Assembly: GCF_016583825.1 (NCBI RefSeq)
Contig: NZ_NRRV01000009.1
Coordinates: 1 to 64,000, forward strand
Reading direction: 5' to 3'
DNA length: 64,000 nt
DNA from: Thiohalocapsa halophila
GTDB lineage: Bacteria > Pseudomonadota > Gammaproteobacteria > Chromatiales > Chromatiaceae
Both the position numbers and the translations under genes were made by a program. Below the pieces are notes generated by a model, which did not search any database, was not told the DNA's origin, and saw only the letters and a program-made list of their open reading frames with translations. Shown piece after piece: positions 17,135 through 25,437 of this stretch. How positions within the stretch are numbered: the first letter of the stretch is position 1; every line of letters starts with the position of its first letter.

Positions 17135-18606
17135 CCGGCGTCGCCCGTGAGCGTTACGATGATCGAGCCGGTCGTCTCGATGCGTGGGTCGGTGCCGACG
17201 GTCGGGGGCAGCGGCAACAGCAGCGCAGGCAGTAGCGCTGTGGGCGGTGACGCGCCGGGTATGTCGGCCGCAGCCTCGGCTGGGGCTGCGCTCGGCGCCG
17301 TCGGCTGGCCTGCTCTGCCGACGCTGGGCAATGGGAGGCTTTGGCTCTCGCTCGCGGCCAGCGCCGGTGTGGGTATGGCTCGGCGCTGTCCAGGGTGCTG
17401 TGGATCGGCGATGAAGAGCCGGCCCCGCGGCACATTGCGGCGCCCTAGGTTTCCGAGATGCAGCTCTCCGCTGGCGAGCCTCGCTTCGAGCTGCCAGGGC
17501 GAGGACGCGGTGCCGGCCAGACGATACTGCCGCTCGGCTAGCAGCTGCCTCGGCCTTGGCAGCCGAAGCTCGGTGCCGTCCGCCGATGCGGACAGTTGCT
17601 GTCTTCCGCCGTCCACAGCGATCGGCGGCGTTGATAGCGGCGGCAGCGAGACGGCGGCCCCGCTCCCGCTCAAAGTGAGTATCCCCTGCCAGCGGTACGT
17701 GCTGTCGGCGACGTTCATCAAGGCAGTTCGATCGAGTCGTGCGCTCGGCAGGGTCTGGGGCAAGCCGATCCAGAGCACCATGGCCATCGCCGGCGGCACG
17801 GCGAGAAGCCAGGGACCGAGGCGTGCCCGGCGCGGCGCGAGGCCGGCTATCGGTGTATGAGTGCCGGGGAGGGAGGCCAGCGCCAGCAGCAGCAGCGGGT
17901 AGGGCAGCAGCCACAACGCCAGCCTGTCGGTGGCTCGAGCGCTGTCTGGGCTGGGCGATGGTAGTGCTGCAGGCGCGTGGGCAGGCGCGTCCGGCGCCTG
18001 CGCGCCGGCGACGAAAACGCCGCCGCAGCCGGCGGCAGCCCGCAGTGGCTCGAGCACCGCCCCATGAGCGTCAGCAACGACCATGCGGCCGCAGGCGGCG
18101 AGGTAGCCCGCCAGGGCCGCCGCCTCTGCCGCATCGAGAGACGCGAGCCGCGCACGCGTCATGTGGAGCATCGCAACAGGCCCGTAACCGGATGCGGTGC
18201 GCGGCAGTACACCTTGTGCAGCGTCCACGTTCAGCGGCTCGGCCACGGGCGTGAGCTGAAGCCGGTGGCGGTGCTCAGAGCCGGCGCCGTCGCGCAGCAG
18301 CACGTCCACGACACCATCGGCGCCGGGGTGAAGCGGCACGACGACCGGGCCCGGGTAGTTGGTGGGCGCTGCGATCGACACCTCGCTGGGGCCGGAGCTT
18401 ACGCGGACGGTGGTCGGCTGCGGCGACGCCGTGTCCAATCGAACCTGTATTTCCGTGCTGGCACCGCGGATGAAGGCGCCGCCCCAGACCAGGCTCACGG
18501 GCTCGGCGGCGGAGGCCGACATCGCGAGCCAGAGGCTCCCAACGAGTGCCCGCCGTGCGCCATGGACGCCCAGCCGCGTCCCGTGCCGCCCTGCGCGCCT
18601 CAGCAT
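17131..18606 (-). CDS. Periplasmic/membrane protein of unknown function
   Basis: A 491-residue protein with a basic N-terminus and a signal-type hydrophobic segment ending in MSASAAEP. A beta-rich Ig-like stretch follows (EIQVRLDTASPQPTTVRVSS), then a region resembling a VWA/amidotransferase-like domain (RMVVADAHGAVLEPL). Two transmembrane helices sit in the middle (LALWLLPYPLLLLALASLP and LGPWLLAVPPAMAMVLWIG). A second beta domain follows with LRLPRPRQLLAERQYRLAG, and the Pro/Ala-rich C-terminus ends in a beta strand. It resembles the membrane-anchored 'BatD/VWA-associated' proteins only in architecture. It starts 28 bases after the toroid-protein stop and overlaps the next gene by ATGA. Confidence 0.72.
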   Translation of the reverse strand: MLRRAGRHGTRLGVHGARRALVGSLWLAMSASAAEPVSLVWGGAFIRGASTEIQVRLDTASPQPTTVRVSSGPSEVSIAAPTNYPGPVVVPLHPGADGVVDVLLRDGAGSEHRHRLQLTPVAEPLNVDAAQGVLPRTASGYGPVAMLHMTRARLASLDAAEAAALAGYLAACGRMVVADAHGAVLEPLRAAAGCGGVFVAGAQAPDAPAHAPAALPSPSPDSARATDRLALWLLPYPLLLLALASLPGTHTPIAGLAPRRARLGPWLLAVPPAMAMVLWIGLPQTLPSARLDRTALMNVADSTYRWQGILTLSGSGAAVSLPPLSTPPIAVDGGRQQLSASADGTELRLPRPRQLLAERQYRLAGTASSPWQLEARLASGELHLGNLGRRNVPRGRLFIADPQHPGQRRAIPTPALAASESQSLPLPSVGRAGQPTAPSAAPAEAAADIPGASPPTALLPALLLPLPPTVGTDPRIETTGSIIVTLTGDAG

Positions 18607-18634
18607 GGCGCCGCACTCATCGCGTAGGTGCCAA

Positions 18635-19765
18635 TCAAGTGCCGTAGACGTGGTTCAGCGCGATGACGCTCCAGGCCGTGACCAGGTTGGGATCGCCTTC
18701 CCACCACCGGCTGGACAAGGAGTTGATCCAAGACCCATCCTCGCGTTGAAGCGACAGGAGCTTCTCCGCCAGATCGCGACGCCAATCGTGGGTGTTGCCC
18801 GCCGTGTCGGTGACCGTCGGCTCGCCGTAGGCCGCCATCGCCTTGGCGAAGGCGTTGTAATAATAAAAGAGACCTTGGCCCTCTTTGGCGTTTGGGTTGG
18901 CGTCGACGGTGTAGTTGGCCCTGATCCAGTCGTAGGCAGCCTGCACCCGCGGGTCGTTCTTGTCCACACCGGCGAAGAGCAGGCTCAGCAGGCCGGCGCT
19001 GGTCATGCCGCCGTAAGACTCACCGCCCCCGTGTGGGCTGTAGTTGGGCATATAGGCAAAGCCGCCGTCGTCCACGCTGACCTTTACGTCATTGGTCTCG
19101 CTGTTGTTCTGGCTACGGGAGACGAATACCAGGGCCTTCTCCCACACCGGGTCGTCCGGGTCGACATCCGACGCCTTCAGTGCCTCCAGCGCCATGTACA
19201 TATTCGACAGGTCGGGGCGCTCGTCGCCACCATACCCGATGCCGCCGTAATACTTGTGCGAGCGCGCGTAGCCGTCTTCGTCGTCCAGTTGTAAGCCCTT
19301 GAGAAACCCTTGGGCATTGGCGATGACGGGCGTGTATTCGGCGTTACCGGTGGCCTTGAGTGCGGTGATCGCAACCGCGGTGTTGTAGTTGCGATTGTGG
19401 TTGGTTTCGCTGATGGAGCCGTCGTCCTGGACATGATCCAGCAGGTACGCAATCGAGCGGGCAATGAACGGGCCGTCCTCCTCCGTGGAGCCGCGCGGGC
19501 TCTGCAGATAGGCGCGCAGCACCAGTGCGGTGACGCCGACGGACTGCGACCAGGAGCCGTCGTCTGCCTGGGCTGCTCTCAGATAGCGCAGGCCGGCGTC
19601 AATGGCGCGCTCGATCTCGGATCTCAGCTCGGTGTCGAGTGCGGTCTCGTCCGCTGCGGGCTCGGTCGCTGAATCCGATCCGCTCACTGCCACGTCCTCG
19701 GCGAGGCCACAGAGGGGGGCAGCGGCAAGCATGAGCGTGATCAGGCCGGCAGTGATCGTCTTCAT
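18635..19765 (-). CDS. Secreted (alpha/alpha)-toroid protein, prenyltransferase/squalene-cyclase repeat type
   Basis: A 376-residue protein with a cleavable signal peptide (KTITAGLITLMLAAAPLCGLAED) followed by terpene-cyclase-type toroid repeats. QW-like motifs are ALRYLRAAQADDGSW, AYLLDHVQDDGSIS, YGGMTSAGLLSLLFAGV and LLSLQREDGSW, ending in LVTAWSVIALNHVYG. The DxDD proton-donor motif of true squalene-hopene cyclases is not seen. It is therefore probably a binding or non-cyclase toroid, such as those of the prenyltransferase/squalene oxidase repeat family. Start 19765 has GGAGG 7 bases upstream and overlaps the previous stop by ATGA. The secreted protein at 26344-28950 carries a similar toroid region. 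Confidence 0.85.
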   Translation of the reverse strand: MKTITAGLITLMLAAAPLCGLAEDVAVSGSDSATEPAADETALDTELRSEIERAIDAGLRYLRAAQADDGSWSQSVGVTALVLRAYLQSPRGSTEEDGPFIARSIAYLLDHVQDDGSISETNHNRNYNTAVAITALKATGNAEYTPVIANAQGFLKGLQLDDEDGYARSHKYYGGIGYGGDERPDLSNMYMALEALKASDVDPDDPVWEKALVFVSRSQNNSETNDVKVSVDDGGFAYMPNYSPHGGGESYGGMTSAGLLSLLFAGVDKNDPRVQAAYDWIRANYTVDANPNAKEGQGLFYYYNAFAKAMAAYGEPTVTDTAGNTHDWRRDLAEKLLSLQREDGSWINSLSSRWWEGDPNLVTAWSVIALNHVYGT

Positions 19766-20478
19766 CGGGGAACCTCCGGATTCAGTCGTGGGTTTTTGGG
19801 GCTCGTCCAACGCCGGCGTGCCGCCTTGGCGAGCAGCATGCCGGTGCCTGCCCCGAGCCAGCCGAGCATCAGCACCGCCGGCGCCGGGTAGTCGTAGCGC
19901 AGGCTGCCTAGAGGCGAGTAGCGGTAAAACCAGTCCGCTCGCAAGTAGTCGAGCGCCATTGGGCTGGCAAGCAAGGTTAACGGGTTGAGGGCCACCAGGG
20001 CATTCACGAGACCCGGCACCCGGCTCGCGGCGTCGAGCCAGGGTGCGAGCCAGACGGGGCTTAGGGCCAACGCGGCGAGCCCCGTGACCAGGAGTCCGTG
20101 TACCGCTTCGCGGCCCTGCCGCGGGGCCAGCAGACAGGCCGCACCAAGGCCGAGCATCACCAGCGCTACTGTCAGCGCGCCCGTCGCCGCCGCAGCAGGC
20201 GGGGCGCCGTCGAGCAAGGCCAATACCAGTGCGAGCGCCAGCGCGCCTGCGAGCGCGCGTGCCAGCGCCGGCAGCGGTCGAGTGTGCCGGAGTGCAGGCG
20301 GCAGTTGCAGAAGCATGCCGGGCACGAGCGCGGCGAGCAAGGGTGCCATCGCCGCCAATGGCAGAGACAGCGACTCGCGCAGTGCGAGCCAGATTCCCAG
20401 CCCGGTGACGGTGGTTGCAAGCGCGGCGGTGCGCGTGCGGCGTATAAAGCTCCTAGCCGACGGTGTGTGCCCGCGCAT
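19762..20478 (-). CDS. Polytopic membrane protein, unknown
   Basis: A 238-residue protein with about six transmembrane helices (for example TALATTVTGLGIWLALRES, ALARALAGALALALVLALLDG, VALVMLGLGAACLLAP and PAVLMLGWLGAGTGMLL). The region VNALVALNPLTLLASPMALDY resembles the last helices of ABC-2-type or gliding-type permeases, but no ATPase is nearby. The start is taken at 20478, giving a 26-base overlap with the inositol-phosphate-synthase-like gene. The alternative longer N-terminus would lie wholly inside that gene and is polar and implausible. The C-terminus overlaps the toroid gene by ATGA. Confidence 0.72.
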   Translation of the reverse strand: MRGHTPSARSFIRRTRTAALATTVTGLGIWLALRESLSLPLAAMAPLLAALVPGMLLQLPPALRHTRPLPALARALAGALALALVLALLDGAPPAAAATGALTVALVMLGLGAACLLAPRQGREAVHGLLVTGLAALALSPVWLAPWLDAASRVPGLVNALVALNPLTLLASPMALDYLRADWFYRYSPLGSLRYDYPAPAVLMLGWLGAGTGMLLAKAARRRWTSPKNPRLNPEVPR

Positions 20479-21661
20479 AGTCCAGCAGCCGCTCGAATTG
20501 GCTCGGTAACGCGAGATCATCGCAGCCGAGCGGATTCTTGAAGAACGCGGCGAGATGGGACATCGGACCGTATTCACCGTGTCGGGCGGCGAGATCGGCG
20601 AAGCGTGCGAGATCCAACACCAGCGGTGCTGCGAGGATGGAATCACAGCCCTGCCAGGTGAACTGCATGGTCATCGGGACACCGAGGAAGCCCTGGAAGT
20701 GGATCAGGTCCCAGGCGGTCTTCCAATCCCCCAGGGACGGCACATAGTTGATGTCCACGCCGGCGTGGGGCGCATAGCCGAGGATGCGCTCGAGCACGTG
20801 CTCTTTATTGTGGATCTTGGCGCTGCGGTTCTGCGGGTGGTCCAGCGCGCGCCCGTCGGCGTTGCCCAGCAGGTTGACGCCCTCCCAGCTCAGCACGCGC
20901 AGATTGCGCGCAAGGAACATGGGCGCCAGTGCGGTCTTGACGAGGGTCTCGCCGGTTTTGCCGTCGTCGCCGGCGATGGGCACGCGGTAGCGGTCCGCCA
21001 GCTCGCGGACGCCGTCGTAGCCGGTGGACGGGTTGGGCGTGAAGTTGACGAAGGGGCAGCCTTCGGCCAGCGCGGCCATGGCGAACGCCATGCTCGGCGT
21101 GACTAGCTCCCGGCGGTCGGTGGCAACTAGCTCGGCCAAGCCGTCGGCGCTCTGCTGGGCCGGGTCCGCCGCCGCCGTCGGCCCGGCGGAGATCAGGTTG
21201 ACCACCACGACGCGCTCCAGGCCGTGGCGCTCGCGAAAATCGCGCAATGCGCCGCGCAGGTGGGCCAGCGTATCGGCAAGCGGAGTGCCATCGCTGGTGG
21301 CGGTCCAGCCGAGCGCGCGGTCGCGCAGGATATCGGTCTCGATGGTGTCGAGGTCGGGGCGCAGCGCGTCGAGCAGCTCCCGACTCACCGTGCGCGAGCG
21401 GCGGTAGAGCGCCTCGGCCGTCTGCGGCAGCGAGGTGTAGCCGACGTCGACACCGCCGAAGTGCAGGGTGGAAAGCGAGCGCAGCCCCAATGCTGCAAAC
21501 GGCGGAAGGCTGGTCACCAAGCCCAGGTCGTCGGCGAGGCCCTGGGCGATGGCTCGCGCGCCGACGATGGTGGTGGTGGCGATGTCGCCTCCGGCACCCG
21601 CGATCCAGATGCCGAGGCGCGGCCCCGAAGTCCCCGGTGTGTGCTCCGTGGAACCGGTCAT
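20453..21661 (-). CDS. Inositol-3-phosphate synthase family protein
   Basis: A 402-residue protein of the myo-inositol-1-phosphate synthase superfamily. The Rossmann NAD-binding motif is GIWIAGAGGDIATTTIVG (about residues 16-33). Characteristic catalytic-domain stretches are VNFTPNPSTGYDG, GDDGKTGETLVKTAL (about 240-254), LSWEGVNLLGNADG and DINYVPSLGDWKTAWDLIHF. These enzymes convert glucose-6-phosphate to inositol-3-phosphate, although diverged bacterial members near Ebo genes may use other sugars. It is the first gene of the long operon. A sigma-54-like promoter candidate lies about 250 bases upstream. No strong Shine-Dalgarno precedes the ATG. Confidence 0.88.
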   Translation of the reverse strand: MTGSTEHTPGTSGPRLGIWIAGAGGDIATTTIVGARAIAQGLADDLGLVTSLPPFAALGLRSLSTLHFGGVDVGYTSLPQTAEALYRRSRTVSRELLDALRPDLDTIETDILRDRALGWTATSDGTPLADTLAHLRGALRDFRERHGLERVVVVNLISAGPTAAADPAQQSADGLAELVATDRRELVTPSMAFAMAALAEGCPFVNFTPNPSTGYDGVRELADRYRVPIAGDDGKTGETLVKTALAPMFLARNLRVLSWEGVNLLGNADGRALDHPQNRSAKIHNKEHVLERILGYAPHAGVDINYVPSLGDWKTAWDLIHFQGFLGVPMTMQFTWQGCDSILAAPLVLDLARFADLAARHGEYGPMSHLAAFFKNPLGCDDLALPSQFERLLDYARAHTVG

Positions 21662-22054
21662 ATCATCCCGTGGCGGGTGCTGTCCTTTGCGTTTAGCGGT
21701 CGCGGCCGCGCGTGAATTAGGCGCCGCCGAGCCGCGATGGCCCGGCGACTGATCGGAGCGCTCCCGCAGCCATCGTCAAGCATGCAGACCGGTGGGGAGC
21801 CGCAGTCGCCCCGGCGTGCTCGGAGCGCCGACGCCGTGGAAGGGTGGCACGGCGACGGGCGGCGCGGCGCCGCAGGAGATGGCGGATGCGCTACCTTGAG
21901 ACTAGGGCAAGCATGTCGGATGCCAAAAAGCCTCATCGCCTTGTCCCGAGACAACTCAGGGCGTTGCGTGCGCGCCTGTTGCTCGGGCGTGCTTGGGCTG
22001 GGCTGCTGATTGTACGCGATATCGACAGAGGGGCTCATGCTGTACATAAAACAG
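21662..22054. other. Intergenic leader of the long minus-strand operon
   Basis: This 393-base stretch between the activator gene and the inositol-phosphate-synthase-like gene has no credible gene. It holds a sigma-54-like promoter candidate on the minus strand (21910-21925) and an inverted repeat, TTGTC-CCGA-GACAA, at 21941-21954 just upstream of it. If the promoter is real, the transcript would have a leader of about 240 bases, which is GC-rich and has no obvious riboswitch fold. Confidence 0.5.
21910..21925 (-). promoter_or_regulatory. Candidate sigma-54 promoter of the long operon
   Basis: Read on the minus strand the site is TGGCATCCGACATGCT. The essential GG (-24) and GC (-12) are spaced by exactly 10 bases, as in the consensus TGGCACG-N4-TTGCW, with three mismatches. 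It lies directly downstream of an NtrC-type, GAFTGA-containing activator gene and in front of the first operon gene. It is weaker than the site at 25422, so it should be treated as a candidate. Confidence 0.5.
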
Positions 22055-23518
22055 TCATTCGTTTGCCGCCGTTGGGTCTGTTCTGTCCAAGCCTGCCTTT
22101 TTCCGCAGCGTTGAGCGATGCAGCCCCAGCAAGCGAGACGCCGCGACCTGGTTATTGTCGCAGCGACGCAGAGCCTCGTGCACCAGTGTTCGCTCCACAT
22201 GCTCCACGAGCATGCTGTACGCCGAGCCGCCGTGTTGGGATGGCGCCGCGAGCAATAGCGCGTCCAGCGCCGCGGCCGTGGACTGGGCAAGCGCTGTCAA
22301 TGATGCGTCTGGGGTGGCCGCGTCGCCGCTGTCCCCCGGCGCCTGCTCCGGCTGCGCAAAGGCGAGATCGACGGCCGTGAGTATGGGCGTGGGGCTCAGC
22401 AGCAGCGAGCGGCGCAGCAGGTGCTCCAGCTCGCGGACGTTGCCGGGCCAGTGGTGGCGCCTGAGCGCGTCCAGAGCATCCGGCGCCAGTGTCGGCGCCG
22501 GGCGCTCCAGCTCCGCGGCGGCGCGGGCGAGGAAGTGCCGAGCCAGCAGCGGGAGATCCTCGAGGCGCTGTCGCAGGGGCGGAATGTGCAGGCTGATGGT
22601 GTTGAGCCGATGATAGAGATCCTCGCGGAAGCGTCCGGCGGTGACCTCCCGCGGCAGGTCGCGGTTGGTGGCCGCAAGGAGGCGGGCTTGCAGGCGCTGG
22701 GGCCGATGCTCGCCGACGGGCTCGAAGCAGCGCTCCTGCAGCACCCGCAGTAGCTTCACCTGAAGGGGCGGGGGCAGCTCGCCCACCTCGTCCAGGAGCA
22801 GGGTGCCGGCACCCGCGGCGGCCAGCTTGCCGCTTCGCGCCTCGACGGCGCCGGTGAAGGCGCCGCGGACATGGCCGAACAGCTCGCTCTCCAGCAGCTC
22901 AGCGGGAATGGCGGCGCAGTTGACGGCGACAAAGGGCTGCTCGCGTCGGCGGCCGTGGCGGTGCAGACCGCGGGCGACGAGCTCCTTGCCCACGCCGCTC
23001 TCGCCGTGGATCAGCACCGGCATGTCGTTGTCCGTGAGCAGCGCCATGAGCTTGAAAAGCTGCTGCATCGCGGGCCCCTGCCCGACGAGGTCGAGCTTCG
23101 CGGTCTCGTCGTCGGCGGCATCCCCCTGTGCTGCGCTGGCATCCGCCGGAGACGCTTGTGCCGCGCGCAGGGCGCGATCGAGCACCGCGCGCAGGCGCTC
23201 CAGCTCGATGGGCTTCCCGAGGTAGTCGAAGGCGCCGTTGCGTATGGCCGCGAGCGCCGTCTCCACCGTGCCGTAGGCGGTCATGACTACCACCGGCAGG
23301 TTTGGCGCCAGCTCGCGCAGCCGGGCCAGCGCTTCGAGGCCGCCCAGTCCGGGCATGCGCACGTCGAGGAAGGCGACGTCTGGGGCCTCGCGGCTCACCA
23401 GCTCCAACGCCTGATTGCCGTCCGCGGCCACTAGCGCCCGGTGACCCGCGCGCTCCAGCATGGTGCTGAAGACCCGGCAGATGGCAGGCTCGTCGTCGGC
23501 GATCAGGACGCTTGCCAC
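22055..23518 (-). CDS. NtrC-family sigma-54-dependent response regulator
   Basis: A 487-residue regulator in three parts. The receiver domain has acidic pocket Asp8-Asp9, phospho-acceptor Asp52 in [10 protein letters not shown] and Lys102 in GKPIE. The AAA+ domain has Walker A GESGVGKE (171-178), the sigma-54-contacting GAFTGA (218-223) and Walker [11 protein letters not shown] Fis-type helix-turn-helix at the C-terminus reads [20 protein letters not shown]. It starts with GTG and overlaps the kinase gene by 16 bases. Two sigma-54 promoter candidates, one on each side, are its probable targets. The annotation does not distinguish PrsR from other NtrC members. Confidence 0.95.
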   Translation of the reverse strand: MASVLIADDEPAICRVFSTMLERAGHRALVAADGNQALELVSREAPDVAFLDVRMPGLGGLEALARLRELAPNLPVVVMTAYGTVETALAAIRNGAFDYLGKPIELERLRAVLDRALRAAQASPADASAAQGDAADDETAKLDLVGQGPAMQQLFKLMALLTDNDMPVLIHGESGVGKELVARGLHRHGRRREQPFVAVNCAAIPAELLESELFGHVRGAFTGAVEARSGKLAAAGAGTLLLDEVGELPPPLQVKLLRVLQERCFEPVGEHRPQRLQARLLAATNRDLPREVTAGRFREDLYHRLNTISLHIPPLRQRLEDLPLLARHFLARAAAELERPAPTLAPDALDALRRHHWPGNVRELEHLLRRSLLLSPTPILTAVDLAFAQPEQAPGDSGDAATPDASLTALAQSTAAALDALLLAAPSQHGGSAYSMLVEHVERTLVHEALRRCDNNQVAASRLLGLHRSTLRKKAGLDRTDPTAANE

Positions 23519-24969
23519 GTCGCTTCCTCTTGGTGATGCGGGGCGGCCCTCGGCAGACGCAGCCGCAGGCAGGCACCGCCAAGCTCGCTCTCGCAGGTGG
23601 CGAGCCGGGCGCCCATGCGCTCGGCGAGCTCCAGGGACAGCCGCAGGCCGACCCGACCGCCGGCACCGAGGGTATCGCGGTCTCCGGCGATAAGGGCCGC
23701 GGCGAGCGCATCCGGCAGACCTGAACCGTCATCGGAGATGCTCACGAACACCGCTGCGCTATGAGCGGGCCCGGTTGCGATGGTAACCCGGCCGCCGCGG
23801 CCGAGGGCGTCCCGCGCGTTGACGAGAAGGTTGGTGAGTATCTGTTTACAGCCATCCACGTCCATGACCGCCGGCGGCAGTGTGGGCGCGAGATCGACGG
23901 CCAGGGTGATGCCGGCATGCGCCAGCTGCGGCTCGAACAACCTCGCCACGTCCCCCGCCACGGCGTTGAGGTCGGCGGCGGCGATGTGCAGGCGCCGCGG
24001 GCGCGCCTGCTCCAGCAAGCCCCCCAGCAGGAGCTCCAGCCGTCGGATCTCGGCGACGAGGTCCACGGCATCGGGCTCCTGCCCTCCCGGCCCCGACTCG
24101 GCGCGGAGCTGCAGCTGTAGCTTGATGGCCGTGAGCGGGTTGCGCACCTCGTGCGCGACCCGAGCTGCCATGGCGCCGAGCCCGGCGAGCTTCGCTTGCT
24201 CGGCCGCGCGTCGTTCATAGGCATCGAGGCGTGCGACCATCTCGTTGAGGCTGCATGTCAGCGAGCGCAGCTCCGGCGGCCCGAGGGCGCGCATCCGCAC
24301 GGACCGGTTGCCATCGGCGATGCGTCTGGCCATCGTCGACAACTGCGCAAGCGACCGGGCAATGCTGTCAGTGAGTGCCGTGGCCACCGCCAGGAGCAGC
24401 GCGATCGACACCAGGGCGGCCAGCGCGAGCCACTGTGCCGCCCGGTAAATCGCGGCCTCCAGATCCGCCAGACTGTTGATCACGGCGACATGATCGGCGC
24501 CGTGTGCCAGTCCGGGCGGCAGTGGTCTCAGCGCGACCAGGTGCGGTGCGCCGTTGATGCGCAGGTTGAGTGTCCCGTCTGCATGGGGCGTAGCCATCGG
24601 CCGCGCCGGGGCTTCAGGCGCCCGCGCCGGACTCGGCAGCGCGGGCAGCCACTGCGGAAGCGATGCCGGCGCCCGACTGTCGAGCAGCAGGATCTGGGCG
24701 TCCACCAAGGCCCCGAGGCGCGTCAGCAGCTCGGGCGTCAGGGGCAGTTGACCGCCGGCAAGCTGTTCTGCGGTGGCGACGACGAGCGCCTGTTGGCGCA
24801 GGCGCAGCGCACGGCCGACGAGCTCCGACGCAGCCCACCAGCCCAGCAACGACGCCAGCACGAAGACCAGCGTCAATGGCAACAGGAGCCGCTGGCGCAT
24901 ATCGAGCCGTCGCCACAGGGTCTGACCGGCACGGACCGGGCGTTTTACGGATCGAGGGACACCTGCCAT
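23503..24969 (-). CDS. Membrane sensor histidine kinase (NtrB/ZraS-like)
   Basis: A kinase of about 488 residues with two N-terminal transmembrane helices (LLPLTLVFVLASLLGWWAA and LALAALVSIALLLAVATAL) enclosing a periplasmic sensor region of about 130 residues. A HAMP linker follows (SIARSLAQLSTMARRIADG). The HisKA box is MAARVAHEVRNPLTAIKLQL, and the HATPase_c domain has NLLVNARDALGRGG and DDGSGLP. It phosphorylates the downstream-overlapping NtrC-type regulator. The first ATG is at 24969; an upstream in-frame TTG at 25008 would add 13 residues. It lacks the multi-pass N-terminus and GAF domain of PrsK, the usual PEP-CTERM kinase. The signal is unknown. Confidence 0.9.
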   Translation of the reverse strand: MAGVPRSVKRPVRAGQTLWRRLDMRQRLLLPLTLVFVLASLLGWWAASELVGRALRLRQQALVVATAEQLAGGQLPLTPELLTRLGALVDAQILLLDSRAPASLPQWLPALPSPARAPEAPARPMATPHADGTLNLRINGAPHLVALRPLPPGLAHGADHVAVINSLADLEAAIYRAAQWLALAALVSIALLLAVATALTDSIARSLAQLSTMARRIADGNRSVRMRALGPPELRSLTCSLNEMVARLDAYERRAAEQAKLAGLGAMAARVAHEVRNPLTAIKLQLQLRAESGPGGQEPDAVDLVAEIRRLELLLGGLLEQARPRRLHIAAADLNAVAGDVARLFEPQLAHAGITLAVDLAPTLPPAVMDVDGCKQILTNLLVNARDALGRGGRVTIATGPAHSAAVFVSISDDGSGLPDALAAALIAGDRDTLGAGGRVGLRLSLELAERMGARLATCESELGGACLRLRLPRAAPHHQEEATWQAS

Positions 24970-25370
24970 AGGGTGGGCACGGTGCCGTAACGAGGGGGTT
25001 TCGCGCAATGTTTACAACGCGAGCGCGCGTGCTCCAACTCGCGGCCGGCGCGGAGTCGCGACGATTCGACGCCGAGGGAGCGTTTCGGAAAATTTTACAC
25101 CCTCGGCTTGTCGAGGTTGCTTTCGCCGCTTCTTCCAATGCCTATAGCTTATTGAAAAATATTGTTTAAAGGGAGCTTGATCCGCGTAGTCCGGGGTCCG
25201 CCTCACCGCAGCGGTTGTGACAGTGGCGGCTAGCTGACCGGTGTACTCAAAAGGGTCTTGTAAAACAATGCTTTAAGACGCCGCCTTAGCCGCTTGGGCA
25301 AGCACCATTGTCAAGTTTCTTTACAAAAATTCGCAGTTTTTTCCGGGGGCAGTTTGACAGGTGGGGCACG

Positions 25371-25384
25371 ACCTTGCGCAAGGT
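25371..25384. promoter_or_regulatory. Perfect palindrome, possible activator site
   Basis: ACCTTGCGCAAGGT is a perfect 14-base palindrome about 38 bases upstream of the -24 element of the sigma-54 promoter, or roughly -64 to -77 from the predicted transcription start. That distance suits an enhancer-binding protein or another dimeric regulator. Which protein binds is unknown. Confidence 0.4.
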
Positions 25385-25421
25385 ACTAAGAGTAAGGAAT
25401 TTTTTTTCTGTGGCGTAAGTA

Positions 25422-25437
25422 TGGCCTCATTCTTGCT
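25422..25437 (+). promoter_or_regulatory. Sigma-54 promoter of the PEP-CTERM/toroid genes
   Basis: TGGCCTCATTCTTGCT matches the -24/-12 consensus, with GG and GC separated by exactly 10 bases and a full TTGCT -12 box. The predicted transcript start is near 25448, which excludes an in-frame ATG at 25444 as start of the next gene. A sigma-54 activator gene lies 1.9 kb away, divergently oriented. This is the best-formed promoter in the window. Confidence 0.8.

Noticed and set aside
18635-19765. Active squalene-hopene cyclase
   Set aside because: Toroid repeats and QW-like motifs exist, but the DxDD motif is missing, the protein is only 376 residues instead of about 650, and it has a signal peptide.
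22055-24969. PrsK/PrsR identity for the two-component system
   Set aside because: The kinase has two N-terminal helices and HAMP, not the multi-pass and GAF organisation of PrsK, so only the general NtrC/NtrB-type assignment is justified.
25362-25376. An alternative sigma-54 site, GGGGCACGACCTTGC
   Set aside because: With the better-matching GGCACG alignment the GG-GC spacing is 9 instead of 10; with spacing 10 the -24 box loses its consensus. The site at 25422 fits far better.
25354-25389. A sigma-70-type TTGACA ... TACTAA pair upstream of the PEP-CTERM gene
   Set aside because: The spacing is 24 bases, too long for a functional promoter.
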